Shown here: positions 1-6,490 of the stretch, one piece after another
How positions within the stretch are numbered: position 1 is the stretch's first letter
Layout of the letters: every line of letters begins with the position of its first letter
Made by a program: the position numbers and the translations under genes
The notes under the pieces: model-generated
What the model was told of the DNA's origin: nothing
The model's input: only the letters and a program-made list of their open reading frames with translations
Databases searched by the model: none
NCBI GenBank assembly: GCA_026706505.1
Contig: JAPOYQ010000307.1
Location: forward strand, 1 to 12,421
From: Gemmatimonadota bacterium
GTDB lineage: Bacteria; Latescibacterota; UBA2968; UBA8231
Direction of reading: 5' to 3'
Length of the DNA stretch: 12,421 nucleotides

Positions 1-64
1 TTCCAACAATGAAAGGGAGACGTGTAGATCGCGGTGTGGGCGGACATAGACCGTCCTTGGGTTA

Positions 65-84
65 GGAAAGCAATATTGCTGTCC
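65..84. repeat. 20-bp imperfect palindrome downstream of the methyltransferase gene
   Basis: The 20 bases form an inverted repeat in which 9 of 10 symmetric pairs match. The core AGCAATATTGCT (69-80) is a perfect 12-bp palindrome flanked by GGA and TCC. It begins 19 bp beyond the stop codon of the minus-strand methyltransferase gene. It could fold as a short hairpin in the 3' untranslated RNA or be a protein-binding site. It lacks the long U-tract of an intrinsic terminator, so a terminator call is weak. Confidence 0.3.
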
Positions 85-102
85 AATAAAACTCAAGAAT
101 TT

Positions 103-1239
103 TCAGTAACCTCTTCTTGAAGTGCTAGTTCCGTATTTCCGATATGCTCGTATTTGACTGATTGGGGCGGGACCGTACGATACTTCAAATTCCTTACGCA
201 CTTTTCGTAACGCGGATTGTTCCTTCTCGTTAAGTTGAGTAGCCACTTCTTCTTCAACAACCTCCTCCGACACGAGCGTTGTAAGATAATCATAGAAACG
301 ACACGCCTCAGAGAAGATCCGTGTCGCAACTTCACTGTCTGAATAGGAAACTGGTTCGCCATCCATTACCTTTTTGAAACCTGATCGTTTGGCAAGGCCA
401 TCGACAAAGTCGTAAATCTTGGGATACTCCCCAGACTTGCCTCCGAGCACCAATACGCCAGACCCGGAGTTTACATCCTTGAGAACATCGACAAGAGTTG
501 ATTCAAAACTTCGCACTGTGCCAATGGTCGTAAGGAAGTTGCTGAACACGATCAGTCGGTACCTGTGTAACGATTGAGCGATGTAATTCGCTTCGTCTGG
601 TGAGTAACTTGGTTCTGAAATCCATTCCCCTTCCACTGCATCGAAGTAGTGGTCCTCCTGATTTAGAAGCCGCTCAAAACCTCTCTTGCGCGCTGTTGTA
701 GGTGCAATCTCCTTAAAATCTCCCAAGTTGTGGCACATTGCTAGTACGCCTTCTGATTCTCGTTGCGACTGCTCGAACATGATCTCGGCTAGGTTATGTC
801 TGACGTAATTGGTGCCGCCATCAATTTCGACGCAGTTTAAATGTGCGGGTTGGTGCCACTTCGAATTGCCCGTTATCTCGGAAAAAGCGACCATTGCGCT
901 GTAGAAGTCATGAATCGCGAATGCAGAGGGACCAGGCCCTGTACCAACATCTAAAACGCGAACTCCGTACGTACCCATCGGTATGCAAGCCGTTGATACG
1001 AGTTGTTCCAACGCCATCCAAGTTCGGACATACCGGTCTGGCAAGTGTAGCCACGCGTATGCCCACGGAGCCCTAAACATTTCGTAAGTAGATTGTTTGT
1101 TGCAGTGCATCAATACTGCTGGCACAGCCCTCCAAACTTCGATAGCTTCCTTTTTTGTGTTGATATCGCGAGTTAGAAGCGTCCAGAGCGCCGTAACCAG
1201 CACATCGAACTTTAACGAAAGAATTCGATTTTCGTGCAA
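103..1239 (-). CDS. Class I SAM-dependent methyltransferase, target unknown
   Basis: Predicted cytosolic methyltransferase of 378 residues. Residues 95-105 read VLDVGTGPGPS, the glycine-rich SAM-binding motif I at the end of beta strand 1. The acidic motif II follows at about 136-140 (CVEID). RYRLIVFSNFLTT (226-238) fits the strand 4 region, and the GVLVLGG segment near 261-267 followed by KRSGF fits strand 5 and the helix after it. The roughly 90-residue N-terminal helical region is unlike small-molecule methyltransferases and loosely recalls the Rsm22-type layout, but I cannot assign a substrate. The chosen start is a TTG with no good ribosome-binding site. The frame stays open upstream for about 69 nt to a TGA near 1306-1308 without ATG or GTG, so the N-terminus may be wrong or frameshifted. 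The gene is much richer in A+T than the operon to its right, suggesting separate acquisition. Confidence 0.72.
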   Translation of the reverse strand: MHENRILSLKFDVLVTALWTLLTRDINTKKEAIEVWRAVPAVLMHCNKQSTYEMFRAPWAYAWLHLPDRYVRTWMALEQLVSTACIPMGTYGVRVLDVGTGPGPSAFAIHDFYSAMVAFSEITGNSKWHQPAHLNCVEIDGGTNYVRHNLAEIMFEQSQRESEGVLAMCHNLGDFKEIAPTTARKRGFERLLNQEDHYFDAVEGEWISEPSYSPDEANYIAQSLHRYRLIVFSNFLTTIGTVRSFESTLVDVLKDVNSGSGVLVLGGKSGEYPKIYDFVDGLAKRSGFKKVMDGEPVSYSDSEVATRIFSEACRFYDYLTTLVSEEVVEEEVATQLNEKEQSALRKVRKEFEVSYGPAPISQIRAYRKYGTSTSRRGY

Positions 1240-1314
1240 CCACGCAAGAAAGTCGCCACCTTCGGTCCGTAAAAGGGAGGTCCAGCCCTGTTTTCGTCCA
1301 CTCAGCGATCAAAT

Positions 1315-1332
1315 CAACCTATACAACCTATA
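1315..1332. repeat. Two tandem copies of CAACCTATA upstream of the methyltransferase gene
   Basis: The 9-mer CAACCTATA occurs at 1315-1323 and again, perfectly, at 1324-1332. On the minus strand this reads TATAGGTTG twice, a few bases ahead of the TTG at 1310-1312 that could be an alternative start. It lies in the short AT-rich gap between the aminotransferase stop (1375) and the methyltransferase gene, where that gene's promoter must be unless it is read through from the operon. An operator or promoter role is inference. Confidence 0.35.
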
Positions 1333-1374
1333 TATTCCAAACACAGCGTCGTGCGCGCCGAGCGGAACGCTGAA

Positions 1375-2730
1375 CTAGGCCGACACCCAGCCCTTCTGCC
1401 TCAGTTCCTCTTCCAGCAATCCCAAGCACTCGTCCATGATAGCCAAGGACTCGTCGAGTTGTTCTTGCGTAATGATCAACGGCGGATAAAAGCGCAAATC
1501 GTCGCCCTCAACCCAGTCGGCTCCCCCGCTAGCGCCCGAAATAGCCAAACCCCTTTCCAAGGTCAGTTGGGGCACGCGCCGCGACACACCCCACTCGGGG
1601 GGAAAGGGCTTGCGGCTGCGGCGGTCCTGAACGAGTTCAATGCCCAGCATTAGCCCCTTGCCGCGCACTTGGCCGACGCAAGCGTGGCGCGTTAAGCCCT
1701 GGGCCTTTTCCTGCAAATAGTCTCCGACTTGAGCGGCGTGTTCTACTATGCCTTCTTCTCTTAGCAGGTCCAAGACGGCCAAGCCAGCGCGCATAGACAC
1801 TGGGTTGTTGACATAGGTAAAAACATGCGGCAGAGCTTGGCCGCTGCGCGTGAGATCCCGCCGCATCTGTTCGCTCAGCAGCACCCCTCCCAAGGGCGCA
1901 TACCCGCTACTAGCCCCTTTGCCGAAAACGATCATATCGGGCACTACGTCCCAATGCTCAATGGCAAATAATTTGCCGGTACGGCCAAAGCCAGTGATAA
2001 TCTCATCGGCGATAAAGAGGACGTCGTACTCGTCGCAGATTTGGCGGATGAGGGGATAGTAATCGGGCGGCGGTACCCCGGCTGCGACCCCAGCCATGAC
2101 CACCGGCTCGGCAATAAAGGCGGCGATATTGTCAGCCCCTACCTCGCGGATGGTCTCTTCTAACTGACGGGCACAGGTCAAATTGCAGCGATCTTCGCAA
2201 CCAGCAAAAGCGCAGCGGTAGGGATAGCAAGAGGCAATGTGCGGAAACGTCGGTAGATACGGCTCAAAAGGTGCCCGCAATCCCGGCATCCCGGTAGCAG
2301 CCAAGGCACCCAAGGTAGCGCCGTGATAGCCGCGCCAGCGACCAATGATCTGGTGCTTTTGCGCTTGGCCCCGCTGCACATGGTACAAGCGTGCCAGTTT
2401 AATGGCCGTCTCCACGCCTTCGGAGCCGCCCGAGACAAAGTACGCGTGGTTCAAATCGCCGGGGGCCAATTCGGCCAAGCGGCGGGCGTACTCAAGGGCC
2501 GGCGGATTAGTAAAAAACGTCGAAAAGCAATAGGCCAGCTCCCGTCCCTGGTCGGCCATAGCCTCGACGACTTCATGGCGACCATGACCCAAGGTGACGT
2601 TGCCAGCCCCGGCCGTGCCGTCGATATAGCGATTGCCCGCTTCGTCGTACAGGTAAATCCCCTCGCCCTTGACGAGAATCGGGTAGGTGTATTGCGGGTC
2701 GCGGTGGAGAAGCGCTAGGTCGGTAGTCAT
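1375..2730 (-). CDS. Class III PLP-dependent aminotransferase
   Basis: A 451-residue, fold type I, class III aminotransferase (the omega-amino acid/ornithine/BioA-like superfamily). These enzymes move an amino group, often a terminal one, between an amine or amino acid and a keto acid using pyridoxal phosphate. The phosphate-binding SGGSE is at 100-104 and YHGAT at 135-139. FIADEIITGFGRTG (239-252) carries Asp242, which contacts the pyridine nitrogen. VFGKGASSGYAPLGG contains Lys271, the expected Schiff-base lysine. A cysteine-rich stretch at about 168-186 (five Cys) is similar to segments I associate with one branch of this family. Length is typical and the protein looks intact. It starts with ATG 29 nt after the toxin stop; only a weak GGA lies upstream, so translation may depend on read-through from the toxin gene. 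It is last in the five-gene unit. The exact substrate cannot be read from the sequence. Confidence 0.93.
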   Translation of the reverse strand: MTTDLALLHRDPQYTYPILVKGEGIYLYDEAGNRYIDGTAGAGNVTLGHGRHEVVEAMADQGRELAYCFSTFFTNPPALEYARRLAELAPGDLNHAYFVSGGSEGVETAIKLARLYHVQRGQAQKHQIIGRWRGYHGATLGALAATGMPGLRAPFEPYLPTFPHIASCYPYRCAFAGCEDRCNLTCARQLEETIREVGADNIAAFIAEPVVMAGVAAGVPPPDYYPLIRQICDEYDVLFIADEIITGFGRTGKLFAIEHWDVVPDMIVFGKGASSGYAPLGGVLLSEQMRRDLTRSGQALPHVFTYVNNPVSMRAGLAVLDLLREEGIVEHAAQVGDYLQEKAQGLTRHACVGQVRGKGLMLGIELVQDRRSRKPFPPEWGVSRRVPQLTLERGLAISGASGGADWVEGDDLRFYPPLIITQEQLDESLAIMDECLGLLEEELRQKGWVSA

Positions 2731-2759
2731 GGAGTTTATCCAAGCAGGCAGTCTCTCAT

Positions 2760-3011
2760 TCAGCGGTAAACATCCCGCCGATGTCCAATGTGTAAAACCG
2801 TCACCGTACTCTGCTGATCGTCAATTTCATAAATCACTCGGTAATCCCCAGTTCGGATGCGCCAGCCTTCACGCCCCTTCAGTTTGCGGCATCCTGCTGG
2901 ACGGGGTTGGTTGGCTAGCATCCGCACAGTATCGCGTACCTTCTCATAGATTCCAGACGGCAATTGAGCTAATTCTCTCTGCGCTTGCCGCCGGATTCTA
3001 AGGTCGTACAA
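2760..3011 (-). CDS. RelE/ParE-family toxin of a type II toxin-antitoxin pair
   Basis: An 83-residue basic protein matching the RelE/ParE fold in length and motif order. The N-terminal strand is MYDLRIRR, followed by a helical pair around QRELAQLP and IYEKVRDTVRMLANQP. The core is KLKGREGWRIRTGDYRVIYEI (44-63), then the C-terminal strand TVLHIGHRRDVYR (71-83). RelE members cut mRNA in the ribosomal A site, and the basic residues here (Lys44, Arg53, Arg58, Arg78/79) are in places where such toxins keep catalytic or binding residues. That assignment comes from family knowledge. The start is TTG (3009-3011), two bases after the antitoxin TGA and preceded by AAGGGAG about 11 nt upstream inside the antitoxin gene. 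This implies coupled translation, typical of antitoxin-first pairs. The gene appears intact. Confidence 0.9.
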   Translation of the reverse strand: MYDLRIRRQAQRELAQLPSGIYEKVRDTVRMLANQPRPAGCRKLKGREGWRIRTGDYRVIYEIDDQQSTVTVLHIGHRRDVYR

Positions 3012-3013
3012 TT

Positions 3014-3214
3014 TCAGCGCTCCCTTTCGATTTCTTCCACCGCTTGCTCAAAAGGAATCGCCTCATCGTCTCTTGACTTAGCTTGGTCGTAGGCCCGAAG
3101 CGATTCTAGCTCCTCTAGCTCTTCCAGCAGCTTTTGGTAGGCACCGATTTCGAGCACCACGCTGACGCGCTGACCATTTTCGTCGATGATATACTGCTCT
3201 TTGACAGGTAGCAT
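3014..3214 (-). CDS. YefM/Phd-like antitoxin partner of the RelE toxin
   Basis: A 66-residue acidic protein immediately upstream of the RelE-like toxin. The N-terminus (about 5-28) gives the short strand-helix pattern QYIIDENGQRVSVVL then EIGAYQKLLEELEEL. I recognise this from small antitoxins that pair with RelE toxins and are often left as hypothetical proteins. The C-terminal half is strongly acidic and probably disordered until bound, ending in DEAIPFEQAVEEIERER, which would wrap the toxin. It likely neutralises the toxin and may repress its own transcription. The start is ATG, with AAGGGAG 8 nt upstream, and lies 17 nt after the hisC-like stop. I see no separate promoter in that gap, so the pair probably depends on the operon or on a promoter inside the hisC-like gene. 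Confidence 0.85.
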   Translation of the reverse strand: MLPVKEQYIIDENGQRVSVVLEIGAYQKLLEELEELESLRAYDQAKSRDDEAIPFEQAVEEIERER

Positions 3215-3217
3215 AGT

Positions 3218-3229
3218 GTAGGCTCCCTT
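3218..3229 (-). promoter_or_regulatory. Ribosome-binding site of the antitoxin gene
   Basis: The reverse complement of this stretch contains AAGGGAG, about 8 nt ahead of the antitoxin ATG and inside the 17-nt gap after the hisC-like stop codon. It is one of the clearest Shine-Dalgarno sequences in the operon. The hisC-like gene has none that I can see, so the antitoxin may be translated more strongly than the gene before it. Confidence 0.6.
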
Positions 3230-3231
3230 CC

Positions 3232-4341
3232 TCAGATTTCTTCTCCAATATCTAATTTTGGCAACACCTCGCGCAATACCTTAGCAAAGGCTTGCCGCTC
3301 GGCATCCGGTCCTACAGTCAGGCGAATGCAGCGGTCGAGCGGTGCCACGCCCGGCATCCGCACGAAGACCCCATGCTGCAAGAGCACCTGCATCAGACGC
3401 CGCGCACGCTCACCACTACTCACGTCAAGCGCTACAAAATTCGTCGCCGAAGGCACCGTTTTCAGCCCCAATTCCGCCGCCAGCGCCTCGTACTCCCGTC
3501 GGCCTTCCTCTACTTGCCGCACCACCGAGCGCACGAACTCATCATCGCCCAGCGAAGCAAGCGCCCCAGCCTGGGCGATGCGATTGACGCCAAAGTGATT
3601 GCGCACCTTGTCGAGCGCGGCCACCATGTCGCGGTGCGCTAGCGCGTAGCCGACCCTAGCTCCGGCCATGCCGTGCGCCTTGGAAAACGTCCGCAGCCGC
3701 ACCACCTGTGCCCGTTCTACTTCTAGCGGCAATAGAGCATCCTCCGGCGCGAAGTCGCTATACGCCTCGTCGAGCAAAAACACACAATCCGGCGGCAACT
3801 CCGCGATAAAATCCCGCAACTCGTCGGCCCGCTGATAGGTACCCATGGGATTGTCGGGATTGGCCACGTAGATCAGCTTGGGACGCACTTGCCGCGCCTT
3901 GTCCAACAGGGCCGGCAAGTCCTCCCGGTCCGCGCGATAAGGCACCTTGTGCAACACCGCCCCGTGCCCCTCGACGTGGTAGTTGAACGTCGGATAGGCC
4001 CCCAGCGACGTTACCACCGCGTCGCCCGGCTCAGCAAAGAGACGCACCAAAAGCCCCAACAATTCGTCAATACCCGCACCCAAGGCGACCCCTTCCCGCG
4101 CCACCCCGTGCCGCACCGCCAGCGCCGAGCGCAACTCGTATCCCTCCGGGTCGTTGTACCAATGCACTTGATCCACCGCCTCCACCATGGCCTGCCGCGC
4201 CTTCGGCGAAATTCCGAAATTGCTCTCATTGGCCCCAACCCGCAGGGCAAGCGACTGTCCCTGCTCCCTCTCCAACGCCTCGGGCGGCACAAAGGGAACA
4301 GTCGGCGGAAGAGCGCGGACGATGCGCGTAAATGGCAACAC
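3232..4341 (-). CDS. hisC: Histidinol-phosphate aminotransferase-like enzyme (HisC-like, class I/II)
   Basis: A 369-residue fold type I PLP aminotransferase of the HisC type. HisC converts imidazole-acetol phosphate and glutamate to histidinol phosphate, but many HisC-like proteins act on other amino acids. Visible motifs are NESNFG near 38-43, WYNDPEGYELR (61-71), YVANPDNPMGTY (158-169, pyridine-ring Asn), LLDEAYSDF (189-197; Asp191 and Tyr194) and RTFSKAHGMAGARVGY (217-232), where Lys221 is the Schiff-base lysine. Length is normal. It starts at GTG (4339-4341) only 3 nt after the oxygenase stop, with no visible ribosome-binding site, so translational coupling is likely. No other histidine genes are nearby, and its neighbours are an oxygenase and another aminotransferase. 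A role in a small amino-acid-derived pathway is therefore as plausible as histidine synthesis; the gene symbol marks the family, not a proven function. Confidence 0.88.
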   Translation of the reverse strand: MLPFTRIVRALPPTVPFVPPEALEREQGQSLALRVGANESNFGISPKARQAMVEAVDQVHWYNDPEGYELRSALAVRHGVAREGVALGAGIDELLGLLVRLFAEPGDAVVTSLGAYPTFNYHVEGHGAVLHKVPYRADREDLPALLDKARQVRPKLIYVANPDNPMGTYQRADELRDFIAELPPDCVFLLDEAYSDFAPEDALLPLEVERAQVVRLRTFSKAHGMAGARVGYALAHRDMVAALDKVRNHFGVNRIAQAGALASLGDDEFVRSVVRQVEEGRREYEALAAELGLKTVPSATNFVALDVSSGERARRLMQVLLQHGVFVRMPGVAPLDRCIRLTVGPDAERQAFAKVLREVLPKLDIGEEI

Positions 4342-4344
4342 GGG

Positions 4345-5172
4345 TTAAGACCACACGTAGATTTCGTCGTCGTCTTCGGCATAGCCAATGAAGACGGCGA
4401 GCACCACTCGCGGATCGTCTCCCTGAACCGCTGGGACCTCGTGGATGCAGCGCGTATTGAAGAAATACAAATCGCCCGGCTCAAGCGCGACCTCGCAGTG
4501 CTCCACGCCGTGCGCAGCCGCATACTCGTGAAAACGGCCCTCGGCGATATACGGCTGTATCTCCTCAGTCCACAGGCAACGATGCAACACAGCCTGCACC
4601 CCAGGACCCGCGGAATCCGCGTTCTGCACGCACAGCACGCCGGCAAATTGGTGGGTAAAGCGCGCCACCTCGTAGTCGAATCGCTTTTCGCGCAGGACTA
4701 CGTGGTCGATGTGCGGACTATAGGAGTGAGTCTCGTAGTGGATGCGAAAGATAGCCGGGCCGTACAAGCGCCCGTCGCGCTCGCGCGCCGTCTTAACTTC
4801 CTTATTGGAAGCCAACGCCTGCAAGTGTCGATAAAGCAACTGCACCGGGTCGAGCAAACCCTCAAAAAGAGTGGCAAAAAGCGCGTGCGTCTCCTCCGCA
4901 TCAGCCAAGAATGCCTCTTGGTCGCCACCCAGGTTGCCGAGACTAGTGCCAATGTCGATACGCGTGCGCTCGTCACCCGGAGCGCGCAGCAACCCGCGCT
5001 CGCCAAAGCGCTCCATCAACCGCTGACAATCCGCCAGCGTGCAGACTTGGGGCAGCAGGATCGCCGGTATCTCCGCCCGCGCCAAGGCCCGAAGCGGGTC
5101 GGCGCACTCGTCCGGCCCCACGGGCCGCCACAATGCACTCGCGGCGTTTTCTTCGTACGTTGTTCTCTGCAA
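4345..5172 (-). CDS. 2-oxoglutarate/Fe(II)-dependent oxygenase
   Basis: A 275-residue protein with the double-stranded beta-helix signature of 2OG-Fe(II) oxygenases, which couple 2-oxoglutarate decarboxylation to hydroxylation or related oxidation of a substrate. The iron facial triad is readable: SPHIDHV gives His154 and Asp156, and NTRCIHEV gives His244. Arg255, eleven residues later, fits the 2OG carboxylate-binding position. GDLYFFNTRCIHEVPAV is typical of the C-terminal half of prolyl-hydroxylase-like members. I chose the TTG at 5170-5172 because AGGAG lies 8 nt upstream on the same strand. The frame is open further (to 5289), but that would overlap the divergent gene's coding start and adds an unlikely sequence. 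It heads the minus-strand unit. Its substrate is unknown; a free or modified amino acid is an inference from the two aminotransferases after it. Confidence 0.85.
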   Translation of the reverse strand: MQRTTYEENAASALWRPVGPDECADPLRALARAEIPAILLPQVCTLADCQRLMERFGERGLLRAPGDERTRIDIGTSLGNLGGDQEAFLADAEETHALFATLFEGLLDPVQLLYRHLQALASNKEVKTARERDGRLYGPAIFRIHYETHSYSPHIDHVVLREKRFDYEVARFTHQFAGVLCVQNADSAGPGVQAVLHRCLWTEEIQPYIAEGRFHEYAAAHGVEHCEVALEPGDLYFFNTRCIHEVPAVQGDDPRVVLAVFIGYAEDDDEIYVWS

Positions 5173-5185
5173 ATCGAAAGCTCCT
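5173..5185. promoter_or_regulatory. 13-bp gap between divergent start codons, holding the oxygenase ribosome-binding site
   Basis: Only 13 bp separate the TTG of the minus-strand oxygenase gene from the ATG of the plus-strand YdjM-like gene. On the minus strand, 5185-5181 reads AGGAG, an 8-nt-spaced Shine-Dalgarno for the oxygenase. The plus-strand gene has only a weak GAAAG at 5176-5180. The promoters of both genes must therefore lie within each other's coding sequence; I found no convincing -35/-10 pair on either side. Confidence 0.65.
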
Positions 5186-6205
5186 ATGGATAGCGTTACG
5201 CAAATCGCACTCGGCGCGGCCGTCGGCGAAAAAGTCTTAGGCAAAAAGGTTGGCAACAAGGCACCCCTGTGGGGCGCAGCCTTGGGCATCCTCCCAGACC
5301 TCGACGTATTGGGCGCGGCCTTTCTGTCGGGGACCGACCAATTGGGCTTTCACCGCTGGGTGTCGCACTCCCTGCTCTTTGCGGTAGGCGGCGGCCTCGG
5401 GATCGGCTGGGCGCTGTCTAAGCTACACCGCGACGCGAGTTGGCGCGAATGGTCCTCATTGGCGTTCTGGGCGATTCTCACACACGCCCTCCTCGACTGC
5501 TTCACTGGGTACGGCACCCAATTGTTCAGTCCGTTTAGCAATTACCCGGTCGCCTTCGGTTCCATCTTCGTCATAGACCCGCTCTATACCCTGCCCTTAG
5601 CCATTGGCCTCATCGCCGCCCTGTGCCAACGGCAACGGCACTGGCGACGGCGGCTCAACGCACTGGGCCTATGCGTGAGTACGGCGTATCTGCTCACTAC
5701 CACCGCAATCTGCCTGCACGTGCGCAGCACCTTTGCCCACGCCCTCATCGAACAAGGCATCCCCTACGAGCGCCTGCACGTCGTGCCGACCCCGTTCAAC
5801 GCCGTGCTGTGGTCGGGATTGGCTGGCGCGGACGATCACCTGTGGGCCGGACTGTACTCCCTGCTCGACGACGACTCGGCGATCCGCTTTCGCCGCATAG
5901 AGCGCAACACCCACCTCATCGCTCCCCAGCGCGATGACCCGCCGGTCCAGCGCCTATTCTGGTTTTCTCGCGGGTTCTATCGGGTGGAGCGCCATGCCGA
6001 CGCGCTCTACTTCTACGACTTGCGCTTTGGCCGCTCCGATTTCTATCTCGATTCCACCGGGACCTACTTCTTCACGTTCCGCCTGTTGCCGGATCCATCC
6101 CATCCCGAGCGCATCTCCGACCTCCAGCGCACCAACAACCCGTTCGACGCCCAGCGCACCGACCTAGCCCTAAAGCGGCTCTGGTACCGCCTACTCGGTA
6201 TCTAA
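5186..6205 (+). CDS. YdjM/DUF457 family membrane-bound metal-dependent hydrolase
   Basis: A 339-residue integral inner-membrane protein of the YdjM (DUF457) family, often called membrane-bound metal-dependent hydrolase or LexA-regulated YdjM-like protein; the reaction is not established. The start ATG opens MDSVTQIALGAAVGEKVLG, the conserved N-terminus of the family. Conserved polar clusters set in hydrophobic segments follow: LPDLD (36-40), FHRWVSHS (55-62), LTHALLDCFTGYGTQLFSPF (98-117) and DPLYTLPL (131-138). Their His and Asp residues would bind metal. Likely membrane spans lie near 63-78, 91-106, 126-146 and 158-178. The last 150 residues are soluble and look like a periplasmic or cytoplasmic tail with little recognisable sequence. 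It stands alone on this strand, divergent from the oxygenase operon. The frame extends upstream to 5039, but that part is antisense to the oxygenase and unlike the family. Confidence 0.9.
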   Translation: MDSVTQIALGAAVGEKVLGKKVGNKAPLWGAALGILPDLDVLGAAFLSGTDQLGFHRWVSHSLLFAVGGGLGIGWALSKLHRDASWREWSSLAFWAILTHALLDCFTGYGTQLFSPFSNYPVAFGSIFVIDPLYTLPLAIGLIAALCQRQRHWRRRLNALGLCVSTAYLLTTTAICLHVRSTFAHALIEQGIPYERLHVVPTPFNAVLWSGLAGADDHLWAGLYSLLDDDSAIRFRRIERNTHLIAPQRDDPPVQRLFWFSRGFYRVERHADALYFYDLRFGRSDFYLDSTGTYFFTFRLLPDPSHPERISDLQRTNNPFDAQRTDLALKRLWYRLLGI

Positions 6206-6490
6206 GCTCGACTTTATCCATTCATGTAGCATAAGCAAACGATATCGATAAGGCGTTTCCAAAAAGGCCAACGCCGAAAAGGCGTGGTCGGCTACCACGA
6301 CTATGCTACGGGTGGGCAGAAAGCGCGCCAGCAGACGCAGCATCTGTTGGGCGCGACGCAGCAGCGGTTGATGGGATCGACCCCGGGCCTGATAATAGCG
6401 CTCGGACGGACATAACCAAAAACCAACCGGCCGCGTGGGGTAAACGTAGCCAGCAGTACCCGTCTGAAAATTTCTGGCGCGCCGCGTAGA
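6206..6490 (-). pseudogene. Remnant of an IS701-like DDE transposase
   Basis: Reading the minus strand in the frame that is open from 6490 down to about 6191 gives a roughly 95-residue fragment. It contains CPSERYYQARGRSH (about 6412-6371), then QQMLRLLARFLPTRSIVVVAD followed by HAFSALAFL. This order closely resembles the middle of IS701-like transposases with a DDE superfamily endonuclease domain, which I recall as PSERYYQQRGR, then an arginine-rich helix, then VVVADSSFAALELL. The aspartate after VVVA would be a catalytic residue. There is no start codon in context and no N- or C-terminal thirds. The frame ends by running into the antisense of the YdjM-like gene end, so the element is long dead. 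The identification comes from remembered family sequence. Confidence 0.7.
6283..6299. repeat. Perfect 6-bp stem-loop downstream of the YdjM-like gene
   Basis: CGTGGT (6283-6288) and ACCACG (6294-6299) form a perfect inverted repeat with a 5-nt loop, about 80 bp after the YdjM-like stop codon. No T-run follows in either direction, so it is not a canonical intrinsic terminator. It also lies inside the transposase remnant and may simply be coding debris. Confidence 0.25.

Noticed and set aside
93..362. An 89-codon minus-strand frame whose C-terminal part looks protein-like.
   Set aside because: It overlaps the methyltransferase C-terminus in another frame; the methyltransferase frame remains open and sensible to its own stop, and the start of this frame is very Arg/Leu/Lys-rich.
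5039..5185. A 49-codon upstream extension of the YdjM-like gene.
   Set aside because: The family begins at MDSVTQIALGAAVG; the extension is antisense to the oxygenase and shows no signal or domain.
3889..5193. Long open frame of 434 codons on the plus strand opposite the HisC-like and oxygenase genes.
   Set aside because: It is rich in Arg, His, Gln and Val in the way antisense frames of GC-rich genes are, shows no family motif, and crosses two genes that have clear catalytic motifs on the other strand.
5173..5289. A 39-codon upstream extension of the oxygenase gene.
   Set aside because: It overlaps the coding start of the divergent YdjM-like gene, and the downstream TTG has a well-placed AGGAG.
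6283..6299. The stem-loop as a rho-independent terminator of the YdjM-like gene.
   Set aside because: No run of T follows the stem on the plus strand, and it lies within transposase-derived sequence.
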